Shown: positions 24,547 to 36,310 of the stretch, piece after piece
Layout: each line of letters opens with the position of its first letter
Numbering within the stretch: position 1 is the stretch's first letter
Translations under genes and position numbers: made by a program
From: Paragonimus skrjabini miyazakii
Lineage: Eukaryota > Platyhelminthes > Trematoda > Plagiorchiida > Troglotrematidae
Assembly (NCBI GenBank): GCA_014338405.1
Contig: JTDE01000139.1
Span: 69,857 to 133,856, forward strand
DNA length: 64,000 nucleotides
Reading direction: 5' to 3'
Notes under the pieces: generated by a model
Databases searched by the model: none
The model's input: only the letters and a program-made list of their open reading frames with translations
What the model was told of the DNA's origin: nothing

Positions 24547-24612
24547 GTGAGGTCAATGACGCAGTGGTAAACATTGTTTCCTCATGAACAGCATGTCCGT
24601 GGTTCAAATCTC
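24547..24612 (+). promoter_or_regulatory. tRNA-like Pol III promoter (box A and box B) of SINE copy 3
   Basis: Box A-like TGGTAAACATTG at about 24565 and box B-like GGTTCAAATCT at 24601-24611, 30-35 nt apart, directly upstream of the ribozyme. Transcription by RNA polymerase III is inferred from these boxes. Confidence 0.6.
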
Positions 24613-24629
24613 GGCAATGGCGATGATAT

Positions 24630-24674
24630 GCACTACTGATGAGCTCTAATGAGAGCGAAACTCGAGTCTTGTGT
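24630..24674 (+). ncRNA. Type I hammerhead ribozyme, intact core (SINE copy 3)
   Basis: GCACTA, CTGATGA, GCTCT/AATG/AGAGC, GAAA, AC-TCGA-GT, C, TTGTGT. Core and stem II are perfect. Stem I has one T-T mismatch and one G-T pair (TTGTGT instead of TAGTGC). Cleavage is predicted between 24668 and 24669. Activity may be reduced. Confidence 0.82.
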
Positions 24675-24817
24675 TTCTTTTTGAAAGGAACCGACTGGAT
24701 AGTTTATGGGAATGCGACAGCTTCTTAGAAACGTTTTTTAGGATATTCCACGTCACTGTTGAGGTGAGCGCCGACCCGAGCCACAGTACCTTTTGGTCGG
24801 GGTCATGGCTGTTATAT

Positions 24818-24836
24818 TGATGATGATGATGATGAT
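24818..24836. repeat. (TGA)n SINE terminus
   Basis: Six TGA units follow the SINE tail, matching the (ATC)n at 1-33 in the opposite orientation. Confidence 0.85.
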
Positions 24837-26103
24837 ACCAAGATTTTTCATGTTGTGCTTGGCTATGTTGGCACTACGCCACCCCACTGCTTTACGTAAC
24901 TGTTAGCTGTCTCAGTCAGTAAGACCCGGAGTAGTAAACGTTCGGCTGACGTAAAGTATACCAGAATCAACCGTAGCAGGCAATGCAGTTTTATTGGTTG
25001 ACTGACTGGTCGTGTATCTGAACCGTTCCAAACTATGTGTTATTCACGCAATCATCCAACTTGACATAGGTTTGTTATTTGAGACAACACTGAACAAACA
25101 CAGGAGGTGTGATGACAGCTTCGTCACTGACTGGTCTTGCCACTGAACCAACACCGTGATGTCTGTTGGACACTACAGATAACAGAATCTGGTGGTATGT
25201 TACGCACTAAAGGCCGGTCGTCACTGCATGGGCTTCCTTATCCTGTAACCAACGTTTCACCGTATGAGTTGTGTTTGTGCTGCAGCTGTTTTGTTGAAGG
25301 ATCACGAGTTCACTTCTCTTAGTAATTACAAATGACCTCGGTTAATAGATAACTGAATAGTCGTAAGCCAGTGCATTGCGTCATTCATGAAAACGTCAAT
25401 TCTGTCATCCTATTCGAAACAATACCGTGATGCCTTATCACTGATTCACCCTTGCATGTTCGTCCACCGGAAACTTTGTGCTTTTCGCTCAATTAATACC
25501 AATACTAACTTGAACCTAACATACTATTCGAACAAAAATTCTATTTTATATAAAGTAACGATTAGTTCTGTTGATTTCTCAAAATTAAGCAATTTTGGGC
25601 TTACTCTCTACATCTTGTAGTATTTGTGAAACAGCGGTATTCGTCAAGACAAATAAAATTAAAAATGTCTGTTTATGTTAACTGTACTATTCAAACTCCA
25701 AATCACACGCGATAGTACGCATATGTCTGTTTTTTTTGCAGGTGTCTCAGTATTGTTTCTTCTTTTCAACGTTACTGAACTTTTTGTTCTTCAGTCTGAC
25801 TTCATTTTATACACACACGCTTGCATTTGGGTTTGTCTCTACAGCATTTGTCATGTTAATCTGACTTAACGTAATATAGCGCTTCTAGCGGATCAGATTG
25901 AACTCGAGGCCAAACCTGGCTCCAAACTGAATGTGGCTGTAGGTTTAACCAGTATAAATATAGCTAACTTGCAAAGTCTATAACATCTTAATGAAAACGA
26001 CTGGATTCGTAGAATACGGTATTTTTGTTTACTAGATTTATTATGTGAACTGGAGTATAGTGAAAGACATTGTTTCTAATATTTCAAATGTTTTATCCGG
26101 TAG

Positions 26104-26234
26104 TCGCCGCTGAGAGCTACGATCCGGAGACTGAGAGTCCCATGGAAACCACTGTACATCCAAAATCTCCGGAGCAACTCCAAAGACTTCGTTCAGTGGT
26201 CAAACCAATATTTATTTTTCGATCCTTGGATGAT
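26104..26234 (+). CDS. PKA regulatory subunit, exon linking inhibitory site to cAMP domain A
   Basis: A 131-nt exon; the acceptor is TTTTATCCGGTAG and the donor GAT|GTAAGT. It enters in phase 1 and leaves in phase 0. It encodes (V)AAESYDPETESPMETT, then VHPKSPEQLQRLRSVV and KPIFIFRSLDD. This matches RII subunits step by step: the post-inhibitor segment with YxPx, the V-I/V-H-P-K motif, the helix with EQ...RL, then the ILLFKNLD-like start of cAMP-binding domain A. It supplies the V after the RRQS serine. The open frame upstream of 26104 is intronic. Confidence 0.92.
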
Positions 26235-27289
26235 GTAAGTTTAAAGTTACACATCATATTCCGTTTGCATTATTATAATCGTTATCATTGCGAGCATCAT
26301 TTCGTCGTAATTACGTGCATCATTTTTGTAGTTAGTACGTCACGGATGGGGTTTATGTTTGGTTACCGTAAAACCGCAGGTGATGTGCAAACTGTAGTTC
26401 ACAAATAACCGAGAAAAGCATTCATCCGTGTCAAAACCTTTTGTCTAAACTCAGCATTCAGTGCCTTGTACTTAGTCAGTTAAGTTAGGAGTAGCATTAA
26501 GGTGGAAGTTGTCCTATGCTTCATGAACTGATCAAAAGAAGAGACGGTAACTGTGCTCCTACCTCTAACTGAGGGCCGTGTGATGAGACAAATAGGCCTG
26601 ATGGAAATCACTGAGTCCCTTATTGACGACTGTTTGACTACTATCTTGATACGATCAATTATTTTTGTGCGATGGGTGATATTGCTAAACAAATTCCAGT
26701 TCAGATAGTCATTTTTTACTTGCCATCACCACAACTACTCGACATGACGATGGTGAGACAGGTTACTGTGTTTATGCTCATACTGACATTTATCTGTTTC
26801 TGTGATGCATCAGGCAGAACTAACCTGATTGCCTTTGTGTACAGTAGTGCTAGTTTTAATAGCTGAGACCTTTATTCAGTAGATGTTCTTTAACTGAGCT
26901 GCTTAATTTTGACGTTTGACTTGCTAAAACGACTCTTTCAAAAGCGCGAGTGTGAGAACCGACGTAACTAGTTACTTTTGGGATGAGAGATAGATTTGAG
27001 AGATCGGTTCGACAGGTTGAATATTCAGTTGTTTCCCATTTAGGTTAAGTATGCTGTCATACCAAACGAGTTGTGATCATCGATGCGTAAGAGCTTGAAC
27101 GTTTCGCTTTACTCTTCGAGGTCGGTTGAAATTGTTGGATGTCCACTTTTACATACAAAGGCTGTATGACCTTTTCGACTTGAAATCTAATTGACGGTGT
27201 TTGACTGTGCTGACCCACTGTTCCCTGATCGGGTTAGTTATAACGTGTTGCCTTTGTATGTTTGATCTGGAGCATGATTAGTTCCAAGT

Positions 27290-27560
27290 TGAAAACCACG
27301 ACCTGTACATTCAGTTGGACTCTTCAGTCAGTCTTTTTCGAAACGAAGCACCAGACTCGAGTTTGGTACTGTTACAGCTCATCGGCAGTGGGTCTCCCTA
27401 CTACGGCTGGAACTGGAATTCCGGTTATGTTTTCAGGAAACAACCGTTTCGACGACTCACATTATGCATGACGTAGTTATCATGTCTGAATGCTCAAACA
27501 TTCTTGCTTATGAGTAATCATCGGGTTGTCCGATCGTCTGGAGTTAACAGGGCAGTTAAT
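27290..27560 (-). mobile_element. Hammerhead SINE copy 4 (decayed)
   Basis: Similar over its length to 31370-31690 and, in the middle, to copies 1-3. At 27392-27348 (minus strand) the ribozyme is recognisable (CCGATGA, CAAACTCGAGTC, TGGTGC), but core and stems are broken. Confidence 0.6.
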
Positions 27561-28104
27561 GTCTCCTCTTCATATGATCCGGCAAACCGGTCGTTACTCA
27601 CACGCAAAGGAGTTTGGGCTCTCAAATGTGATTAGTTACCTGTGTTGTCCTAGGAGTTTGATCGAATTGATCACGTCTTGTGAATTTTCATTATCGGCCT
27701 TCGATCACCGATTTAACCTATTCATGTTTATCCGTTCATTAGAACATTGGTACTTGGCCATAACTACGTTTTGTGTATCCTCAGTTCCTCCTCTCTTGCT
27801 GCTCCGTAAATCCGGTCTAAGTGATTGCACGGTTAGAATGCTTTATCGCATAACAATCCACTCCAATCACCCAGTAGTTCAATGTGACCGCTGGGATGCA
27901 AAGCAGATTTGGTTTGATTCAAAAGAGTGTCACACCAGTGGATACATACACAGTGTTCAACAGCCATCAGAATCAGACACCAATGTTTGATTCACTGCAC
28001 CCTTAAACTAGACAAACCGATCGCTGCCATAGGAATGAATTAGTCTATTAAATTATTATTAGTATATTAAATACTCAAGATAAATTTACCTTCCTTCGTC
28101 TAGC

Positions 28105-28920
28105 TAGATCAAACTTTTGAGTCAGAAGCCCTGGGTGGAGTACTCCAAACCAGCCACATACGCGGTATAATCGACCAGGAATTACCACAAGACACCGTTG
28201 CTCTGACAGGCCAGTCCACTCGATTTCAGTTCTATTCTTCTCTGCCCCTAATTCGTATCTCTTCAAGCAAGAATAACTGGCAAATATTAACGCATTTAAC
28301 GTCCGCATTCTTAGAAAAACAAGGCAACAGGCTGCTCTGACGAAACTGGGACTATGTGTATGCTGTATCTCTTTGAATCAGGCCTTTACGATTCTAGTTC
28401 TGTCATTTATTTGAGGTTGTCATTGAAGAATGTTATTGTACAGCCATCCATCCTCAAGGTCAATGTTGACGATGAACTTGAATCAGACGGTCAAGCTGGA
28501 CATTAGGTCGCATTATACTCCAGGAAAAAGTAGATCTTATTTAGTGGGTCCCAGTGCTGTTCTCGTTGATCTGTGGTTGCACTGACAGTCGATATGGTGT
28601 TAATGAGATTGTAGGAGGAAAAGATAGCATGAACTTACAACCTTTTGCAGCAAATTGATAGATGGGTTGTTCATTTCAAGGGAGAGTACAAGTGGTCTGA
28701 AGCAGCTCGTTCAACTGCAGATAATGAAGATTGTATGCTTAACTGTGTTCTGCCCGAGGATTATCCGTGCAAAAAGAAGTGTTTGTGGAACTTAGAAATT
28801 TCGACACTTATTGAACTCTCAAGTCTGGCCCTTTTTAAAGATGGTGGCAGTAATTGGTTGTGTGAAATGACCACACTCGTTCTGTCCATATGGCACAAGC
28901 AAGGTTAGAACGATAGATGA
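28105..28920 (+). mobile_element. LINE fragment (same family as 20.5-24.3 kb), internally deleted
   Basis: 28105-28560 matches the LINE 5' region and endonuclease start (21067-21545; INAFNVR, YDSS). At about 28560 it jumps to the RT N-terminal part (matching 22508-22860; QQIDRWVVHF, LALFKDGGSNWL). The deletion removes about 950 nt. Many stops. Confidence 0.75.
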
Positions 28921-29139
28921 TTCGTCAACTAATGGCACGCATCGGTTGTGTGTGAAGTGATGCATGGTTGAAGAAAGAAGCACTGCGTTCGTGTCAGACT
29001 TTTACAGGAGGCCTACTCAAAAGTATGCAATCAGAGCAGACAAGCAGAAGCTCAAGGGGCCAGTAAGGAATCAACGTGATCGTCGATCATAACAAATTTG
29101 ACTAGAATGAGATTGCTCATCCGACCATGAACGGTTAGA

Positions 29140-29635
29140 ATTTTGTGGGTATTACTGGCCTTCTTGACAATCATCCGTCAGAAACTGAAATGATTTAGAA
29201 GCTTAAGTTATTAAACTTTTATACAGTCGTAGGTCCGGACCTCCTTTCTTCTTGTCTCATCAAAGATGGTAGGGAATTGGTTTCTAAGATTGCCTACACC
29301 ACACTTTGTGGGTATCACTGATGAAATGTCTCGTGGTTCTTGCTTATCATTAGTAAGCCTGATTTTCAGAAAAATGCTGGAATAGCTTGTGACAAGCAAA
29401 GGTGCATTAGCTTTGTCTCTGTTTCACCAAAGATGCTCATGAATATCGTGATTTCTGAGCCTCTGAAACAACGAAACAGCTGTGAGACTAACAGCTATGT
29501 TGTTGATCTGGTCACAAGTGTACTGTTTATATATTTATCTTGCGATAAAAGTGGATCATCGACACTTCCTTTCGCAGCCAACGGTCGAGGTAATCTTTAC
29601 CTAAAAACTAGCTTTGGGTTTGTTATCTGACATGA
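29140..29635 (+). mobile_element. LINE RT fragment
   Basis: It matches 22690-23160 of the LINE: VGPDLLSSCLIKDG, then RCISFVSVSPKMLMNIVI (the CxSLxSxxxK block), then a decayed copy of the segment before FVDLKAAFDS. It overlaps the region already present at 28.6-28.9 kb, so it is a separate insertion. Confidence 0.7.
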
Positions 29636-30762
29636 TCATTAGGATTTTTTATATTGTATCAAGATCCCATCGAATTATGCCACTTGTTCAGTATAACTAT
29701 CAATAATTGGAAGAAACAGCATAGTAGTCAGGCAATGATGTGGTCACAGGTTATAAACGCTTTGACCTTTCCTATCTGTTTTATCGTTCATCTGGTTGAG
29801 TTTTTATCACTATCAACACAGCCAGTTGGAAAGGCTCTGAGGCGGCAATGCGTTATAGCCTTCCTTTTCATGTTTTCTCAATTATTTTCCTTTCTTTCTT
29901 TGTCTTTTTCGTATGCCTATACTTATTTCTTAATCTAATGCTCTGTGCACCACTATCAAGACCAACGGCAGTTCGAGCCATAATACCCGCCATTACGAAT
30001 TAGAACTGACAACGACGTTGATATGTTTCCCTCCTATTCTACAGAGTTTGGACACGGCGCTTTTTCTACCACTGTGGATGGTTCATGTAAACACCGAGCA
30101 GTTGCTGTATATGGACTTGTTTCCGACAAGCTACAGTCTCCACTGTTTCACCCAGTTGACTTCTCTATAGAACAAAGACAATTTGTTTTTCCCATTTTTT
30201 CGACGAATATGGTATGATTGTTTCTTGTTGAGTAGTGTGGGCGTATTTTGCGTCTCAGAGCTTGCCAGTATCAAAACTGTGTGGTCAACACACAGTATCC
30301 AAAACTCCAGTTTAATATTTGGCAGTGGGTTACTCTTCAGTCTTTGCGTGACTACTTCAACAATGAATGCAGATACAGGTTACCATAGAAGTTCCTTTCA
30401 GCCTATTGCATACAGATAGATAGTCTCTCAAGCGTGCCAATACTATCTGGCTTCAGTGTACCATCTGATCGACGTTTCTTTTCAGTAGTCCTTGTGGTAT
30501 TCTTCAGCCAGAATAAGATAGACTGATGTGAAAAACACCATGATATCAAAGAAAGTTATGGACTCATCTTCCATTATGATTCCTCTACATTTGTCCAGAA
30601 ATTAGCGAATATTCTTAATCGATTTTAGTGATCATTTAATGAGATATCGTGGTCGTTTTCATAGATCTTCAGTCGGATTATCTGAATAGGTTCCTGGTAG
30701 GAACAGTACTAGCCACAACGGAACATTAACAATATACATTTTTGGTAGTCCGTACAACCTTA

Positions 30763-30794
30763 GCAATGCTTGCATTGCTTGCAATGCTTGCATT
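30763..30794. repeat. 9-bp tandem repeat
   Basis: GCAATGCTT/GCATTGCTT units repeated about three and a half times. Confidence 0.7.
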
Positions 30795-31369
30795 TTTCAT
30801 GGATTTTGTTGGTTCATCTCATATGCGATTTCCAGATTTTTTAGTGTTTTACTGATTTTCTGCATCATTTTTGTAGCAGGATTGGCGATTTCTAGTTGTT
30901 TAGTTGAGTAGGTGCACCGATTTTTTAATGTGGCCTGCTTTGTCCAAGATCACAGTTATTTGTTTCTTGTTGGCGATAACATTATGATCATGTCTAACTT
31001 TCTTTAGGCTGTTCGGAAATTTTTGACCCTATTGAAGTTACTGAACTGTCTATTATAGGCCACTCTAGTGAAAAGTTATCGTCCTAGCAATGACTAGCGA
31101 CAATCTGTTCATCATCTTTTAGATAGTAACGAATCACAGAGCGAACGTTTTGTTAGGTCATTGTGTCTGTGTCTATTGAACTCACTATTATTTTGGCATT
31201 CTAGTAGACCTTGGTATCGGTTTCCCACAGAGGAAATGTAAATGGCTGCGTGGGCTAATCTGGTTCAGTGACTTGGTTGTTTTACTAAAAACTGTCTTGC
31301 AGATTTCCCTCTACTCTTGCAACTAGATCGTCTGCTTCCACAGTAGACTGGGACTTGGTAAGGTTCAAG

Positions 31370-31690
31370 CTGAAGATCACTCACATTTGGTGGAAGCCTT
31401 TGGATCCAGATGGGCTTTCCAGCCAGTCTCTTTCGAAATGGAACACTGGGTTTTCGTTCCGTTCTTGTCAAAGCTCGCCAGTAATGTACATATTTGTCTC
31501 GGCCGGGAGTAGAGTCATGGTAACACCTTCAGTAGGCCATCGTAATGATCATTGCATCATTGGCCTCATATTCAGCACTAGTGAATTCTCATATCTGAAT
31601 GCTCAATCATCTCTGTTTGTTATTATTGACCAGGTTGTCCGATCGTTTCAATAGATGACAGGGTTACTGCTTGTCAACTTCAATTGGACT
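31370..31690 (-). mobile_element. Hammerhead SINE copy 5 (decayed)
   Basis: Minus strand: 5' flank and tRNA-like head relic (about 31590-31510), ribozyme relic (about 31492-31441; CTGGCGA, GAAA kept, stems broken) and body. It is similar along its length to copy 4. The core change CTGGCGA is shared with copy 2. Confidence 0.6.
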
Positions 31691-31867
31691 CTTCAATCTC
31701 ATTACACATGTTAGCTGAAATTCTAGGTTACTGCTACAAACAATAAGATAACTACCTAGAATGTCATTGACATTCCAGTGTTGATTAGCATTCTTTTTCG
31801 AATATGGCGATAACATTTCTCTCGAATACGTTGTTTCCAGCTAATGTTACTGTATCAGCTAAAGTGA

Positions 31868-32182
31868 ACTCTGAAGCTGTCTTCTCAATTTTTGTATAAT
31901 AATTTGTATGATTTTAATGTCAGTGATTCATACTTGTCACAAGAAGATGTAAAAAGTACCTATTTTATAAATTGCATCGAGCAACACAGAATACCAAATT
32001 CATACTCGCTATATAATCTCGAAGAAACTGTAAACTTCTTAAAAGCAAACAACCGAGTTGATATTGAGAGTAAAGTGTCATTTCTAAGATGCCCTCTGTA
32101 CGACAGAACACTGTTCCAGTTAGTTAACTATCGTTACTTTTCAGACGACTGCAGTAACGCGATTAGTCGTAGGAAAATGTGA
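31868..32182 (+). CDS. Unrecognised open frame, coding-like
   Basis: An open stretch of about 104 codons with an even amino-acid mix (YLSQEDVKSTYF, SLYNLEETVNFLKANN, CPLYDRTLFQLVNYRYFSDD), unlike the Leu/Phe/Cys/Ser-heavy chance frames nearby. I do not recognise the family. No convincing ATG (begins TTG/CTG) and no clear splice sites. It may be a repeat relic, an exon of an antisense or nested gene, or chance. Confidence 0.22.
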   Translation, partial: TLKLSSQFLYNNLYDFNVSDSYLSQEDVKSTYFINCIEQHRIPNSYSLYNLEETVNFLKANNRVDIESKVSFLRCPLYDRTLFQLVNYRYFSDDCSNAISRRKM

Positions 32183-33129
32183 GTCTTGGACTCTTCTAAT
32201 TAGAAAAATGTTGCAACGTGGTCAACCCACCGATAAAGTTTCATGTTATCTGTGGCAAATCCACAACTGTCACACAGACATCGTTAACCAGCTTAACGAA
32301 AGAGACAAATGAGAGAAGGGTGGTTGTAATTATGCGATTAAGCCTGGGTATACAAATACACCAGATTAGCAGCAGTATGTGCAATTTTCAACAAAAAATC
32401 TTTATCACATTCTTCAAAATGTCAGCTTCTGGGAAATAGACGCGTGAGCGTTCCTAACCACAGTACTCCTCTTGACGAACTGCAGACTAAAACGGCGTTT
32501 TAGATATAAATATACATATTTGCTGGAAAGCCCGTTTTCTCACATTTTTTCCTCCTCCTTACTTATATGGTTCACACCATACAGAAGTGATGCACTCAAA
32601 AATAAACAGAACTACCATTTAAAGTAGGCTGTTTACGTTTACTTCAATGATCAAAACTGAGGCCGGCGACGATTCAAAAAGATCATCATTGACGAACAAA
32701 AAATGCTAGGTTGTTGCGAGTTACTTCGAATAAATTCAATATTACAGGCTTGTGATGCTGTTTGAACATGTGAAAGGCGTTTGTCGGAGCAAATATATGA
32801 CCGTTCGGAACATCATGATCATCTTCTTAACAGCCACACAACCATGAAAAAAGCAAACCCAGTACGGAAAAGAATAAAAAAGAAGGGGGAGGACCTAACT
32901 ATTAAAAACAGCCTCGTCTATATTCAACCACTCAACATGGAGATGTCCACATCTTGCAGACAATAAACCCACCTAGAAGTAAGCGTGTGGTGTCATCGGC
33001 AAGACAGCACCTTTACGACTTTCATTGCTCCGCGTGATTAAGTGCATTGGCTTTAAAGACATCCAGGCCAAACAACGACAACATTCACGTCATTGAATCC
33101 GATTAGCCGCTTTCCTACTCATCGTCTTC

Positions 33130-33750
33130 CCCCACTGAATTGCGGAATCGTGCAGTTCCCAGCCAGGCAGATGAACTCGACCTACGGTGGCCAACCCCAT
33201 CGTGAACAACTTCATTTCTCCAAGCCAAGCCATACTCTCTACAGCTCGTACCTTACGCTATTCAATCTTGACATTGGCAAAGAGTACTCGGTGTGGCAGA
33301 CGATCAAGCAGCATCCTTGACCTACGGCGTTATCATGCAATTCTGTGCATACATAAAGAATAATCGTCGCTAATTGCTTGGCAACCACTGCCGAATATTC
33401 GTTCCGCAATCACTCCGTTGTTTACATGTTGATGTCATTCAATGCAAGCAATCGAACGCAGACGTCGGTTGCCAAACACTCGAAGACAGTTCACGTCTTC
33501 TTTCATAAGCGGGCAAGTTTTTCAGCTGTAAAATTACAGCTTTTAAGTTTCCCTAATATACGCGACTCGGGAGTCTAGGAGAGATATTTATGTGTCGCCA
33601 GAAATATCATCGATTAGCGACTACCGCCTCAACCATGCTTTTATTTCATTCTTTACACCTCCGCCGCCACCGCTGATACAAATCGGTCATCAACCGTCAT
33701 AGCTTTATTATTCAACATTAAGTCTGTTTAGCCACAGCAATATTGCAGAG
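33130..33750 (-). mobile_element. LINE 3' fragment, tandem copy A
   Basis: Minus strand. It is diverged from but collinear with 33851-34422: the C-terminal region of a LINE protein with SSATPSTLCQ and histidine/WLGH-type remnants. Its last 114 nt (33637-33750) are identical to 34309-34422 and abut the gap. Confidence 0.65.
33637..33750 (-). repeat. 114-bp direct repeat, unit 1 (abuts gap)
   Basis: Identical by eye to 34309-34422 over 114 nt. It ends exactly at the first N. Confidence 0.9.
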
Positions 33751-33850
33751 NNNNNNNNNNNNNNNNNNNNNNNNNNNNNNNNNNNNNNNNNNNNNNNNNN
33801 NNNNNNNNNNNNNNNNNNNNNNNNNNNNNNNNNNNNNNNNNNNNNNNNNN
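33751..33850. other. Assembly gap, 100 N
   Basis: A run of exactly 100 N, the usual placeholder for a gap of unknown size. Frames translated across it are meaningless. Confidence 0.99.
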
Positions 33851-34600
33851 GTAGCCAACCCCTTTGTGAACGATTTCATTTGTCTACGCCAGGTCACCAT
33901 CTGTCCACCTCCCACCTTGCACCAATCGGCCGCAACGTTGACAAACAGTGCTCGGTGTGGCAGAAGACCAACTGGCATCCTTAGTACATGACCTAACCAT
34001 CTGTGCCTGTGCAAGTGAAAGGACTGAACGAAATAACTCGTTTGACAATCAGTGCCGAACACCCGGTTCTTAACCTCTTTGTTCCTTACTCGTTAGTGCC
34101 ACCCAATACGAGTGATCGGACGCAGACATCCGTAGTCAAACACCTGAGAACTGTTCACGTCTTCTACCCTGTGTGGTCGGGTTTCGCTGCGGTATAGTTA
34201 TACAGTCCTCACTGTTGTCTGATATACGCGACCCTTGTTTCAGAGAGATACCTTTTTTGCCATAAGTTCCTCAGATTAGTAAATATCTCCTTAGCCTTGA
34301 AAATACGCGCTTTTATTTCATTCTTTACACCTCCGCCGCCACCGCTGATACAAATCGGTCATCAACCGTCATAGCTTTATTATTCAACATTAAGTCTGTT
34401 TAGCCACAGCAATATTGCAGAGGAACTTTGCACTTTGGGTCTAAAAAGCGCATTCCTGAAGGTTTTGTAGAGCGTGAAGTAGCGTCTAGCATTGTTTGCG
34501 CTGCAAGAAAATTTTCAAACAGCAACGATTTGCCTTCAGCATAATCAGGATCAATCAGTCTTCCACAAGGAAAGAGGTCCACGTCGACATCTTATGAGTG
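33851..34600 (-). mobile_element. LINE fragment, tandem copy B (RT end and C-terminal region)
   Basis: Minus strand, from high to low coordinate: an RT piece with GRLIDPDYAEGKSLL (decayed YADD box) and PKCKV (34582-34423), the 114-bp repeat, then the C-terminal region with HRHRWLGHVLRMP and GGGQMVTWRRQMKS (34060-33851). Frame broken several times. It is a different subfamily from the 20.5-kb LINE (DPDYA versus DLEYA). Confidence 0.75.
34309..34422 (-). repeat. 114-bp direct repeat, unit 2
   Basis: Partner of 33637-33750. Confidence 0.9.
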
Positions 34601-36160
34601 CCGGAGACAGTCCTTCTTTATTTAATCTGTGGCAAAATCAGATGTAAGTGTTGGAAGTGGACAGCTTTTGCGTACGCATTCAAACGTTTATCAACCATGC
34701 AGACTGCATAGCTTATTCAGTTCGGTTCTTATTAAATTACTCTCATACACAGCGACGTAAAACCGTATGGTTAGTTAATATTTTACGAACAACGCTGTAT
34801 ATTAATTGGTAGAGCGTTCAATATTGATGTTGGTCTATCAGAGCTAATCACAGGTTAGTGTAAAATCCGTTTATTTTGCAGTTGGGTGATGGGAGCTGCA
34901 AATAGGGCTACGGCAGTGACCTTAAGCCAGTCTCATGGTAAACACTACTGAATCTTCCAAGTAAATAAGCATACCACGCATGAATAAACGGTGAATAGAA
35001 AAGATCACTTCAGCCGAGAGACACGCACAGGCCTGGATATTCAGAACGCTGGATGTGTCCAAAATTTAGCAACAATGACCAAGTTATATGTCCTCAAATG
35101 GACACAGTCTATTGAAACATACCTTCTCCAGTTCTGTTTACCGCAAGATACAAGGTTTATGGAACTGGACAAAGTAAACAATGCGATCTTCAAGTAAATG
35201 CAGCTGAACACAATGAAGAGCGCCAGACGGTTTGCAGTTGTATGGTTTATTGTTATTTTTCTCCCAAGGGTTCATGTTCAAATGTAAACAAATAGGAACA
35301 ATCTTCAGCGTTACCTTAGTAAGATATGTGCAATCTTTCGACAAATGGCTAATATGGCTGAAAGTTATTCAGCGTTTGTGCTGGACAACTTTACGAGAAC
35401 CGTGGAGATATTGTGACTGTCAATTTTTATCGCTGACGAACAAATACAGTATGATGTATATGGGTATCAGTGAGGTATATGAACCATAGTTATAAGAAAG
35501 AACTTCGTCTGAATAAACTTATTGTGTACAGTGGGTACCAACATTACCTCCAAAGGGTGGAACGAGCTTTGAAATGTGGACCCATTTCAAGCGCCGACTG
35601 AATTAATTACTTAACCAGAATAATGAGTAATTTTCAATTAGTGTCGGCACACTGGATAACTTTTTGTGTGAAAATTTATCACGTTGCACTTGCATGTAAA
35701 CCTATTTATCCGATTAAATCTTATCACATATATGTATATATACGTCCTGCGTCACAGAATTACGGTTGCTGCTTCGCCGAATTAAGATGCATCCAGTGAC
35801 TGTCTAGTAATCCTAGTCCATACCCTATGACAAATACTTGGGTCAGACTAACTGGAAGTAAAACCACATCGCGGATTTCAGGGATGCCTTAAGGCCACAT
35901 CAAAATGGTACTGTTTCAGTCCACTCTGAGAGAAAAGTGTGTAACCTAATTTTTGAAATGTTGTGGGAAAAAAATTAGCGTCACACTGTTTTCATCTTAA
36001 AGTATTGCTTTGCAGTTTCGTCGCGGTCGTTTCGCTAACTGCTTGAATCAGCCAAAAACTAACGGGCAGCAAGGCAATGATGGATTTTGTATGTGTTAAT
36101 GATCTCAGACAAATCATTAATGTGAACTTGAATAAAACAACGAGAAGGCGCAATTCATAT

Positions 36161-36310
36161 GATGTTCTCCGGAGTAACAGTTCGTACATACAGATCACAC
36201 ATTGACATGTAACTAATTTTAAACGAGTCAAAATTCTACAGAGTGGAAGTCATGGCTTAATGGAGTAAACAGACAGACACCAAAAATGAAAATCAAAGTT
36301 GTGGGAATGC
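36161..36310. repeat. Left arm of 150-bp inverted repeat
   Basis: Reverse complement of 36625-36774 with only a handful of mismatches. Confidence 0.88.

Larger units (their letters stand above)
24490..24838 (+). mobile_element. Hammerhead SINE copy 3 (complete short form)
   Basis: Order: 5' flank shared with copies 4 and 5 (24490-24545), tRNA-like head (24547-24612), hammerhead (24630-24674), short body, conserved tail (24735-24815), (TGA)n terminus (24818-24836). Head plus ribozyme in one Pol III-type unit is the layout of schistosome Sm-alpha elements. The body is shorter than in copy 1. Confidence 0.8.
3139..26103 (+). other. PKA-R intron (about 23 kb), repeat-bearing
   Basis: This phase 1 intron runs from GTAAGT to TTTTATCCGGTAG. 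It contains a GC-richer patch near 6.2-6.5 kb, the Penelope-like element at 11.5-13.05 kb, the tRNA-like SINE at 14.4-14.8 kb, and the LINE with two hammerhead SINEs at 20.5-24.84 kb. At 3139-6200, 6500-11520, 13060-14400, 14850-17980 and 18300-20290 I see only AT-rich sequence with no supported gene. Confidence 0.7.

Noticed and set aside
27526..27990. 154-codon open frame on the + strand
   Set aside because: Its start lies in a decayed SINE, the composition is unremarkable, and no domain or splice context is seen; treated as chance.
33743..34062. Open frames across the N run
   Set aside because: They depend on translating unknown bases; only the flanking LINE motifs are used.
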